Assembly (NCBI GenBank): GCA_947647615.1
Contig: CANSKS010000020.1
Coordinates: 1 to 44,485 of the forward strand
Length of the DNA stretch: 44,485 nucleotides
Source of the DNA: an uncultured Neglectibacter sp.
GTDB taxonomy: Bacteria > Bacillota > Clostridia > Oscillospirales > Acutalibacteraceae
Reading direction: 5' to 3'
Shown: piece by piece, positions 23,693 through 30,465 of the stretch
Position numbering within the stretch: position 1 is the first letter of the stretch
Layout: each line of letters starts with the position of its first letter
Position numbers and translations under genes: made by a program
Notes under the pieces: model-generated
The model's database searches: none
Told to the model about the DNA's origin: nothing
Seen by the model: only the letters and a program-made list of their open reading frames with translations

Positions 23693-26470
23693 ATGCAGAA
23701 AAAGAAGTTCGATTTGAAGGCCTATGCTGCGAAAGCCAGAGAAATGGCGGCGGAAGGAGCTGTATTGCTGCGCAACGAAGGGCAGGTATTGCCCTTTCAC
23801 AAAGGGACCCGGCTGGCGGTATTCGGCAGAAGCCAGTTCAACTATTACAAAAGCGGAACAGGTTCGGGGGGGTTAGTCAATACGGCTTCTGTGCCTAACA
23901 TTACGGAAGCTTTGGAAACCGCCGGAGATGTCACGGTAGACCGGGAAGTGAAAAAGGTATATGAAACCTGGTTGGAGACCCACCCTTTTGACGTGGGCAC
24001 AGGTTGGGCGGCAGAGCCTTGGTACCAGGAGGAAATGCCCTTGGAACCGCAGCTGGTAGAAGCGGCCTGCGGCCGGAACGACGCCGCCTTAATAATTTTG
24101 GGCCGCACAGCCGGGGAAGATAAAGATAATTCCGAAGCGCAGGGCAGTTACCTCCTGGCCGGGGAAGAGCAGCGGGTGTTGGAGCTGGTGTGCAAAGCCT
24201 TCCAAAAGGTTGCCGTGGTACTGAACACAGGCGGCATTTTAGATATGAATTGGGTGGACGAATACCGGCCGGGTGCCGTGATGCTGGTTTGGCAGGGCGG
24301 CCAGGAAGGCGGCTTGGCTGTGGCCGATTTGCTTACCGGCCGGACGCAGCCTTCCGGCAAACTGCCGGATACCATCGCCCAGACCATTACCGATTATCCC
24401 GCGGCCGCCAACTACGGCAGTGAAACCTGCAATGTGTACGCGGAAGACATTTATGTGGGCTACCGGTATTTTTCTACCTTTGCCCCGGAAAAAGTGCTTT
24501 ATCCCTTTGGTTTCGGACTTTCCTATACCAGCTTTGAGGTGACTTCCAAAAAAGTAGAAATGGCGAAAGAGGTCCTGTCTTTTTCTGCGGCAGTGCGCAA
24601 TTTGGGGAATTGGCCCGGCAAGGAAGTGGTGCAGGTTTATTGTGAAGCCCCTCAGGGAAAGCTGGGTAAGGCGGCCCGCAGCCTGTGTGCCTTTGGGAAA
24701 ACCCGGCTGCTGCAGCCGGGAGAAGGGGAAACCATTACCCTGGAGTGCCCGGTGGGGGCCTTGGCCTCTTACGATGACAGCGGTGTTACCGGCCATAAAT
24801 CTTGCTGGGTGCTGGAAGAAGGGGAATACCGGTTTTATGTTGGTACCGATGTGAGCAGCGCCCGGCTAGCCGGTTCGGTAAGGCTTTCCGAAGTAGTGGT
24901 GGAAGAGCTGGAAGAGGCTTGTGCTCCGGTGGTTTCCTTTGAACGCTTAAAGCCTGGAGAGAATGCCGGCGGTGTTTATGCCAAACATTACGAAGCCGCT
25001 CCAAAACGGACGGCTTCTCCGATGGAACGCCGGGAGGCCCGCCTGCCGCAAGAAATTCCTTATACCGGTGATCGGGGCTGGAAGCTGGCCGATGTAGCGG
25101 ATGGAAAAGTGAGTATGGGGGATTTTTTGGCGCAGCTTTCCGAGGAAGACCTGTGCTGTATGGTTCGAGGTGAAGGTATGTGTTCTCCCAAGGTCACGCC
25201 CGGTACGGCCGGAGCCTTTGGCGGTGTTACCGATGCACTTCTTTCCTACGGTATTCCCGTGGGCTGCTGTGCCGATGGACCCAGCGGGATTCGTATGGAT
25301 TGCGGCACAAGGGCCTTTTCCATGCCCAGCGGAACCTGCCAGGCCAGCAGCTTCAATGTGCCTTTGGTAAAAGAGCTTTATGAATATGAGGGAATGGAAC
25401 TCAGGAAGAACCAGGTAGATACCCTGCTGGGCCCCGGCATCAACCTGCACAGACATCCCTTGAACGGCAGGAATTTCGAATATTTTTCAGAAGATCCTTT
25501 GCTTACCGGGAAGCTGGCCGCCGCTCAGCTTCAAGGAATGCAGGAATATGGTGTAACAGGCACGATCAAACACTTTGCCTGCAACAGCCAGGAGTTCCGC
25601 CGCAATGACGTAGAAGCTGTGGTTTCGGAACGTGCCCTGCGGGAATTATACCTGAAATGCTTTGAAATCGCCGTCAAAGAGGGTGGGGCCTATTCTATTA
25701 TGACCAGCTACAACCCGGTGAACGGTTTTTGGTCGGCCAGCAATTACGACCTGCTCACTACGGTGTTGCGGGGCCAATGGGGCTACCGGGGCCAGGTGAT
25801 GACCGACTGGTGGGCCAAGTGTAACGACGAAGGTCAGCCAGGTGATCGCACCAATACGGCGGCCATGGTACGGGCACAGAACGATTTATATATGGTGACC
25901 ACCAGTGCCCAGGAAAACTCTATGAACGATAATTCCGCCGCCGGCCTGGCTTCCGGCACCTTGACCAGGGGAGAGCTTCTGCGCAGCGCTCAAAATATTT
26001 GTAGCTTCCTTTTGCGCAGTCCGGCCCTTACTCGCCTGCGGGGGGTAGAAACAGAACTGGATAAAGAGTTGGATGCGGCACCCTCTTTGGACGATGCCGA
26101 TCTGGGGAACCTTTACCAGGCCCAGATAGGGGAAACCGGTTTTGGGGAGCTGGATGTTTCTGTGATCGGTTTGGAAAAGGGGCAAAGCACCCGTTTCGCA
26201 GTGGCCGTAAAGAAACCCGGAATTTACACCTTGACCCTGGTGCTGCGCAGCACAGATGAGAACGATGTGTCGCAGCTTCCCATTTCTGTTTTCCAAGACA
26301 GGAACTTGCTGGGGACCTTTACGCTCACCGGTTCCGAAAGGGAATGGAAGCCTCTGGAAATGGAGGTAAAAGCCTTTTCCGGGAACTTCTACCTTCGCTT
26401 CTTTGCTGCCCAAACGGGGCTGGCCCTTCAGAGCTGCCGTCTGGAGTTGAAAGAAGCTCTGGGAAGGTGA
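23693..26470 (+). CDS. Glycoside hydrolase family 3 beta-glucosidase, permuted domain order, C-terminal CBM-like domain
   Basis: This 925-residue intracellular enzyme (no signal peptide) has its GH3 domains in permuted order: the alpha/beta sandwich (GH3_C) at about 20-270 (GAVLLRNEGQVLPF, YPFGFGLSYTSFEV), a fibronectin-like domain at about 285-400, then the TIM-barrel (GH3 N) at about 465-790 with ADGPSGIR, GPGINLHRHPLNGRNFEYFS, IKHFACNSQE and the nucleophile D705 in QVMTDWW. Residues from about 810 to the end look like a jelly-roll carbohydrate-binding module. The expected action is removal of terminal beta-linked glucose or xylose from oligosaccharides taken up by the cell. The ribosome-binding site is AAAGGCGG. 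The 3' end overlaps the convergent lipoprotein gene by 146 bp. Confidence 0.9.
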   Translation: MQKKKFDLKAYAAKAREMAAEGAVLLRNEGQVLPFHKGTRLAVFGRSQFNYYKSGTGSGGLVNTASVPNITEALETAGDVTVDREVKKVYETWLETHPFDVGTGWAAEPWYQEEMPLEPQLVEAACGRNDAALIILGRTAGEDKDNSEAQGSYLLAGEEQRVLELVCKAFQKVAVVLNTGGILDMNWVDEYRPGAVMLVWQGGQEGGLAVADLLTGRTQPSGKLPDTIAQTITDYPAAANYGSETCNVYAEDIYVGYRYFSTFAPEKVLYPFGFGLSYTSFEVTSKKVEMAKEVLSFSAAVRNLGNWPGKEVVQVYCEAPQGKLGKAARSLCAFGKTRLLQPGEGETITLECPVGALASYDDSGVTGHKSCWVLEEGEYRFYVGTDVSSARLAGSVRLSEVVVEELEEACAPVVSFERLKPGENAGGVYAKHYEAAPKRTASPMERREARLPQEIPYTGDRGWKLADVADGKVSMGDFLAQLSEEDLCCMVRGEGMCSPKVTPGTAGAFGGVTDALLSYGIPVGCCADGPSGIRMDCGTRAFSMPSGTCQASSFNVPLVKELYEYEGMELRKNQVDTLLGPGINLHRHPLNGRNFEYFSEDPLLTGKLAAAQLQGMQEYGVTGTIKHFACNSQEFRRNDVEAVVSERALRELYLKCFEIAVKEGGAYSIMTSYNPVNGFWSASNYDLLTTVLRGQWGYRGQVMTDWWAKCNDEGQPGDRTNTAAMVRAQNDLYMVTTSAQENSMNDNSAAGLASGTLTRGELLRSAQNICSFLLRSPALTRLRGVETELDKELDAAPSLDDADLGNLYQAQIGETGFGELDVSVIGLEKGQSTRFAVAVKKPGIYTLTLVLRSTDENDVSQLPISVFQDRNLLGTFTLTGSEREWKPLEMEVKAFSGNFYLRFFAAQTGLALQSCRLELKEALGR

Positions 26471-27281
26471 GATCTTCCCGGTACTGGGCCCGCTCCAGGA
26501 GGCTGTCGAAGTCTATATCGGCGATCACCGATTGGCACCACTCCCTGTTTTCCTGCTGAGTCGAAATATCGGGGACAGCTTCCCCGATGAGCCCCAGATC
26601 CTGGGCGAAGCTCCAAACCTTCCGTTCTGCCTGGAGGTCGGTAGAGCCTTCGTAGGGAAAATATCCCACATCGATCACGCTCCAGGCTCCTTCCGACCAG
26701 CGCAGGGTAAAGCCATAGAAATTCTTTTTTTCGTCCAGGCGGAAGTACAGCTCGGGAAATTTCCGGGTTTTCTCTTCCCATTCCAATTCTCCGTACTCGG
26801 CGGTCAGCAAATATTGCTCGCCGGAAGCCATGGGAATATATTTGTATTCCAGCTTTTCCGGTTCTTTTGCCAGCAGCTCTTGGGCGAATTTCCATTGGTG
26901 GGCGGCATATTTATCCGCCTGCAATTCTTCCCAGGCCATGTCCCGGTAGGAGATAAAATCTCCCGCCGTACTGTACAGCCGCTCCTGGTACCAAAGGTAA
27001 TCTTCCGTACCCTCGTGCCAAGCTACGCTGTATTCCTCGGTGTGGTAAAAATCGTGCTCCACGGTGTTCCCCCGGAAGGTGATGAGGTAGCCGTACCAAT
27101 TGGAGCATTCTGCCTCTTCCATGTCTGTGCAGACCTGCTCGTAAACAGCTTGGGCCTCGGTGGCGGAATAGGTTTCTTCTCCAAAGGGCTCCCGGTTCGG
27201 CAAGGTGATGGGACGGCAGCCGGCAAACAGGCAGAGCAGGCCGGAAATGGCAGCCAATAACAGAACGCTCGTTCTTTTCAT
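26325..27281 (-). CDS. Lipoprotein of unknown function with a read-through C-terminus
   Basis: This 318-residue protein starts with a lipoprotein signal (MKRTSVLLLAAISGLLCLFAGC, lipid cysteine 22 by the LFAGC box), so it is anchored outside the membrane. The mature part is rich in Trp, Tyr and Glu and I recognise no family. After about residue 270 (DLTFPELLST) the composition changes to a Ser/Arg/Pro-rich tail ending RNR. That tail is translated from the antisense of the GH3 coding end, so the natural stop has probably been lost. The ATG at 27281 has an ideal AGGAGG site. It is divergent from the beta-propeller gene. Confidence 0.7.
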   Translation of the reverse strand: MKRTSVLLLAAISGLLCLFAGCRPITLPNREPFGEETYSATEAQAVYEQVCTDMEEAECSNWYGYLITFRGNTVEHDFYHTEEYSVAWHEGTEDYLWYQERLYSTAGDFISYRDMAWEELQADKYAAHQWKFAQELLAKEPEKLEYKYIPMASGEQYLLTAEYGELEWEEKTRKFPELYFRLDEKKNFYGFTLRWSEGAWSVIDVGYFPYEGSTDLQAERKVWSFAQDLGLIGEAVPDISTQQENREWCQSVIADIDFDSLLERAQYREDLTFPELLSTPDGSSEGPAPFGQQRSEGRSSRKRLLPPFPEASIPFRNR

Positions 27282-27304
27282 AAAGCCTCCTAAGATTTTT
27301 CTAT

Positions 27305-27330
27305 AGGGCAAAAACTTGGGTTTTTGCCCT
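27305..27330. promoter_or_regulatory. Palindrome in the divergent lipoprotein/beta-propeller promoter region
   Basis: AGGGCAAAAAC (27305-27315) and GTTTTTGCCCT (27320-27330) form a perfect 11-bp inverted repeat with a 4-bp centre. It lies 10 bp upstream of the -35 of the beta-propeller promoter and in the presumed promoter of the lipoprotein gene, so an operator controlling both is plausible. Confidence 0.4.
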
Positions 27331-27339
27331 GGAAAATCA

Positions 27340-27368
27340 TTGACAAAGGGCGGGTACCATGCTATGTT
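27340..27368 (+). promoter_or_regulatory. Promoter of the beta-propeller gene
   Basis: Perfect TTGACA (27340-27345), 17 bp, extended -10 TGC-TATGTT (hexamer 27363-27368). Confidence 0.75.
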
Positions 27369-27420
27369 GTAATTGCTTTTTAAGGCGCAAAATCTTTTGG
27401 GAAAGGATGGGTTATCTTCT

Positions 27421-28296
27421 ATGGAGAAGAAAGAGAAAGATCCTTGGGCCAGGGACGAAACCTCTGTGCTGGAGGTCTATCATGTGGAAACCGGCAGGCG
27501 GGAGGTTTTGGCGGAATTCGAGGAAGTGATAGAAGCCCCCAACTGGTCGAAGGACGGCAAATTCCTGGTATATAACAGCGAGGGAAGGCTTTACCGGTTT
27601 GAGCTGGCAAGCAGGGCTTCCACCGTGATCCATACCGGCTTTGCCACTGCCTGCAACAACGACCATGTGCTTTCCCCCGACGGCAGCATGGTCGCCATTA
27701 GCCATGTGGAGGAAAAGGACCGCTGTTCTAAGGTGTATACGCTGCCTCTTACCGGAGGCACTCCGAAGCTTGTGACCCCTGTGGGACCAAGTTATCTCCA
27801 CGGCTGGTCCCCGGACGGAAAAACGCTGGCTTACTGTGCCCAGCGGGGCGAAGAGTTCGATATTTACACAATTCCTGTGGAGGGCGGCGCCGAAACCAGA
27901 ATAACAGAAGTCGCGGGGCTGAACGACGGGCCGGAATACGACCCCAGCGGGGCCTATCTTTGGTTCAATTCTGTGCGTACCGGGCTCATGCAGGCCTGGC
28001 GCATGAAGGCCGACGGCTCGGAACAGACCCAGATGACCTTTGACGAGGACCGAAACACCTGGTTCCCCCACGTTTCCCCCAATGGAAAGCTGGTGGTAAT
28101 GCTCTCCTACCGGAAGGGGGACTTAAAACCCTCGGAGCACTTGCCCGGAAAGCAGGTGGAGCTGCGCCTGATGGCGGCTGGTGGGGGAGAGGCGCGCACG
28201 GTGGCCGAGCTTTTTGGGGGGCAGGGTACGATCAATGTGAATTCCTGGTCGCCCGACAGTAAAAGCTTCGCTTTTGTCAGCTATAGGCCCAGGTAA
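27421..28296 (+). CDS. TolB/DPP4-like WD40 beta-propeller protein
   Basis: This 291-residue protein without signal peptide consists of repeated TolB-type (PD40) blades: NWSKDGKFLVYNSEGRLYRF, VLSPDGSMVAISHVEEKD, GWSPDGKTLAYCAQRGEEFD, EYDPSGAYLWFNSVRTGLMQ, HVSPNGKLVVMLSYRKG and SWSPDSKSFAFVSYRPR. Such six-bladed propellers usually mediate binding, and relatives are found next to sugar-degradation genes. No catalytic domain is attached. The ATG at 27421 was chosen because AAAGGATG lies about eleven bases upstream and repeats begin soon after. A terminator follows at 28341. The role is unassigned; location near the GH3 gene hints at carbohydrate use. Confidence 0.82.
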   Translation: MEKKEKDPWARDETSVLEVYHVETGRREVLAEFEEVIEAPNWSKDGKFLVYNSEGRLYRFELASRASTVIHTGFATACNNDHVLSPDGSMVAISHVEEKDRCSKVYTLPLTGGTPKLVTPVGPSYLHGWSPDGKTLAYCAQRGEEFDIYTIPVEGGAETRITEVAGLNDGPEYDPSGAYLWFNSVRTGLMQAWRMKADGSEQTQMTFDEDRNTWFPHVSPNGKLVVMLSYRKGDLKPSEHLPGKQVELRLMAAGGGEARTVAELFGGQGTINVNSWSPDSKSFAFVSYRPR

Positions 28297-28340
28297 GGGT
28301 TTGGCCGCAATAACGCTTTGTCGCTGAATCCACCACGAGG

Positions 28341-28376
28341 AAAAGCAGAAGGCTTAAAACCGCTTTCTGCTTTTTT
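28341..28376 (+). terminator. Terminator after the beta-propeller gene
   Basis: A 10-bp stem (AAAAGCAGAA at 28341-28350, TTCTGCTTTT at 28365-28374) is followed by further T residues. A second inverted repeat with AAGCCGAGGA near 28402 and TCCTCCCCGGCTT near 28435 may terminate the serine hydrolase gene from the other side. Confidence 0.75.
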
Positions 28377-28504
28377 GCTAACATATCGTTTTGATAGAAA
28401 GCCGAGGACGACGCTTCCCTTGAGGAACAATGCATCCTCCCCGGCTTTGTTTTTCCCTAAAAACGGTGGAATGAAATACCCATGGCACGTTAACAGACGG
28501 GAAT

Positions 28505-29371
28505 TTACCACAAGCCAAGAATGTTCTTTTCCATGCTCAGAATCAGATCATTAGAATCATCGGTAATATTGCTGAGAAAAGTGACCATCCTTTTTTGCTT
28601 GGGAAGAACATAACACTTTTGCTTCCACTTGCCGTTGATACTGAAGCCATCTCTGTATTTCCAGAAAAAGTACCCGTATCCACCTTCGCGGTTCATCTGT
28701 TGGACGGAAGAGGCCCTTTCCACATAGTCTTCAGAAACAATCCTGTTTCCTTCAAACGTTCCGCCATGGTAGAGCAGCAAACCGATTCGACTTAAATCAT
28801 TCACAGATAGTTTCATCCCGGACGCGCCGTAAAAGTATCCGTCGGGACACCGGGCGTATTCGGCGCCGATAATGTGCAGCGGCTTTAAGATGTTCCTGTT
28901 GATGAATGCCCATGCATCCTCCTGTACGGCTTCGGTCAACGCGATACCCATAAGGTATGCCGGAATATTGCTGTAATGAAACCGGATGCTTTCCGGTGCG
29001 GGAATGGGGCAGGCCAGCGAAAAGCGAAGGTAGCTGTCGCTCTCCGGGCGGAAGGGGTAGCCTTCCACAGACATCGTCAGCAGACGGTGCAGTGTGATTC
29101 CCCGGTAGGTATCCCGTTGACTCTGCGTCATTTGCGCAGCAATTCGTTGGGGCAGATAATCGAGTATGCTCCTTTCGAGCTTGAGCCTCCCTTGATCACA
29201 GGCAATTCCGACGGCCACGGAGAGAATGCTCTTCGTCGCAGAGTAGATGGGATACTTTGTATGGCAGGTATCCCCGAAGGAATACGTCAATTGTCCGCAG
29301 CAGTACACTTCAACGCCGTGTACCTGCCATTGATTGTTGAGAATGTCGTGCACAAAAGCATCAAAATCCAA
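28505..29371 (-). CDS. Serine hydrolase of the class C beta-lactamase/penicillin-binding family
   Basis: This protein of about 288 residues carries the S-x-x-K motif SATKS (S44, K47), the Y-x-N motif in FHYSNIPAYLMG, and the segments TLHRLLTMSVEGYPF and NREGGYGYFFWKYRDGFSIN with GKWKQ in the place of the usual K-T-G. It lacks a signal peptide, so a cytoplasmic esterase or peptidase is more likely than a beta-lactamase. Start uncertain: the frame is open to 29467 with ATGs at 29467, 29461 and 29449. The TTG at 29371 is favoured because AGGGGTGA lies five bases upstream and family members begin at the MDFDAFV-like segment. Confidence 0.78.
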   Translation of the reverse strand: MDFDAFVHDILNNQWQVHGVEVYCCGQLTYSFGDTCHTKYPIYSATKSILSVAVGIACDQGRLKLERSILDYLPQRIAAQMTQSQRDTYRGITLHRLLTMSVEGYPFRPESDSYLRFSLACPIPAPESIRFHYSNIPAYLMGIALTEAVQEDAWAFINRNILKPLHIIGAEYARCPDGYFYGASGMKLSVNDLSRIGLLLYHGGTFEGNRIVSEDYVERASSVQQMNREGGYGYFFWKYRDGFSINGKWKQKCYVLPKQKRMVTFLSNITDDSNDLILSMEKNILGLW

Positions 29372-29528
29372 TTTCGTCACCCCTGCAAAATTCGATTTGT
29401 CCAGCAACCTTCCTGGTTCTGTAATCGAAACTAAAAACTGGACACCCATTTCGATACCCATTGCCATTAAAAGTCTGCGGTTACAAGGGCTTAAGCAACG
29501 TAAGCGTGAGTTTTTCGGAGAGGGGGAA

Positions 29529-29644
29529 GCTGTCTGCGGTGGACAGCGTTATGACCCGACCGAGCCGATAGGCGAGAGGCCGCAGACGAGCGTAACAGGC
29601 GGCATTTCTGCAAAGAAATGCCGCCGCAAGAGCGAATCTTGCGG
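29529..29644. repeat. GC-rich palindromic intergenic element (three hairpins)
   Basis: Consecutive inverted repeats fill this stretch: GCTGTC (29529-29534) with GACAGC (29542-29547); GTCTGCGG (29532-29539) with CCGCAGAC (29580-29587) as an alternative long stem; a perfect 12-bp stem GGCGGCATTTCT (29598-29609) and AGAAATGCCGCC (29614-29625) with loop GCAA; and CCGCAAGA (29624-29631) with TCTTGCGG (29637-29644). The last two share two bases and cannot both be complete. No T-run follows, so this is not a simple tRNA terminator. It looks like a dispersed REP/MITE-type element or a structured RNA. Nothing codes in 29372-29649. Confidence 0.5.
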
Positions 29645-29649
29645 CGACG

Positions 29650-29734
29650 TGGTGCGGGCAACAGGACTTGAACCTGCACATCGGAAGATACCAGAACCTA
29701 AATCTGGCGCGTCTGCCAATTCCGCCATGCCCGC
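29650..29734 (-). tRNA. tRNA-Leu (anticodon UAG)
   Basis: Read on the minus strand, the 85-nt gene begins GCGGGCA and ends TGCCCGC-A-CCA, giving a complete acceptor stem and encoded CCA. The anticodon arm is CCAGA-TTTAGGT-TCTGG (anticodon TAG), the T arm contains GGTTCAAGTCC, and the long variable arm fits leucine. It is the second leucine tRNA in the window (the first is UAA at 12403). Confidence 0.96.
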
Positions 29735-29795
29735 AGGAAATTTTATATATTATAGCCCATTTTTTCGAAAACTGCAAGACCCGGTATTTCTTTTC

Positions 29796-29824
29796 TTGAT
29801 TTTTTTCGGAAAAAATAGTATGCT
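29796..29824 (+). promoter_or_regulatory. Promoter of queT
   Basis: TTGATT (29796-29801), 17 bp, TATGCT (29819-29824). Transcription should begin near 29831, just ahead of a GCGGC/GCCGC hairpin (29831-29846) and the riboswitch. Confidence 0.65.
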
Positions 29825-29846
29825 AAGCTTGCGGCGGTTTTGCCGC

Positions 29847-29886
29847 GGTCAGTCGCGATATCCTGACCTAAAAAAATACTAGGAGG
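29847..29886 (+). promoter_or_regulatory. preQ1-I riboswitch controlling queT translation
   Basis: Stem P1 is GGTCAG (29847-29852) with CTGACC (29863-29868). The loop TCGCGATATC keeps eight of ten bases of the Thermoanaerobacter-type preQ1-I loop as I remember it, including the ligand-pairing cytosine as last loop base (29862, position 15 counted from the inner 5-bp stem). An A-rich tail (TAAAAAAATA) leads straight into the ribosome-binding site AGGAGG (29881-29886), which can pair with the loop CGC in the P2 pseudoknot. This is the layout of a translational preQ1-I switch, and the gene it precedes is a queuosine-precursor transporter. Confidence 0.8.
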
Positions 29887-29894
29887 AACGAAAT

Positions 29895-30434
29895 ATGAAA
29901 TCTGCCGAAAAGAACCGTTTTTTGGCGCAGGGAGCCGTGATAGCGGCTCTTTATGTTGTCCTTACGTTTGTGGCGGCAGCCATGAACTTGGCCTACGGCC
30001 CGGTTCAGTTCAGGTTTTCCGAAGCTCTCACTTTGCTGCCTGCCCTTACTCCGGCGGCCATTCCCGGCCTTACCTTGGGCTGCTTCCTTTCTAATTTGGC
30101 AAGCCCGCTGGGCATCGTAGATTGGGCCTTTGGAACATTGGCTACCCTGTTGGCGGCCTTGGGGACCTGGGCGGTTTCCAAAATTCGGGTGAAGGGGATT
30201 CCTTTTTTGACTCCTTTGCCGCCTACGCTTTTCAATGGTCTGCTGGTGGGCATGGAAATTGCCTGCCTTTCGGAAGCAGGTGTGTTTTCCTGGAGCAATT
30301 TCTCTTGGCCTGCCTTTGGAGCGGGGTTTCTTTCTGTTGGCGCTGGGGAGCTTGCCGTGTGTTGTGTGTTGGGAATCCCCTTGATCATGGCGCTGCAAAA
30401 AGCCCGGACCGCCATGCCTAAGCTCTTTGCGTAA
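29895..30434 (+). CDS. queT: Queuosine precursor transporter QueT
   Basis: This 179-residue membrane protein has about five hydrophobic helices and the QueT family features: NLAYGPVQFRFSEALTLLPA near the N-terminus, GLTLGCFLSNLASPLGIVDW, and a C-terminal GAGELAVCCVLGIPL. It is thought to be the substrate-binding S component of an ECF-type importer for preQ1 or related bases; no ECF ATPase or T subunit is nearby, so a shared module elsewhere is assumed. Translation is probably switched by the preQ1-I riboswitch whose tail overlaps its ribosome-binding site. trkH follows after 31 bp and may be co-transcribed. Confidence 0.9.
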   Translation: MKSAEKNRFLAQGAVIAALYVVLTFVAAAMNLAYGPVQFRFSEALTLLPALTPAAIPGLTLGCFLSNLASPLGIVDWAFGTLATLLAALGTWAVSKIRVKGIPFLTPLPPTLFNGLLVGMEIACLSEAGVFSWSNFSWPAFGAGFLSVGAGELAVCCVLGIPLIMALQKARTAMPKLFA

Positions 30435-30465
30435 CCCTTTATTTTCGAAGATGGGGGAGAACAGT

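Noticed and set aside
29334-29882. 182-codon plus-strand open frame over the palindromic element and tRNA
   Set aside because: It runs through the tRNA-Leu gene, the hairpin element and the queT promoter, and shows no coding features.
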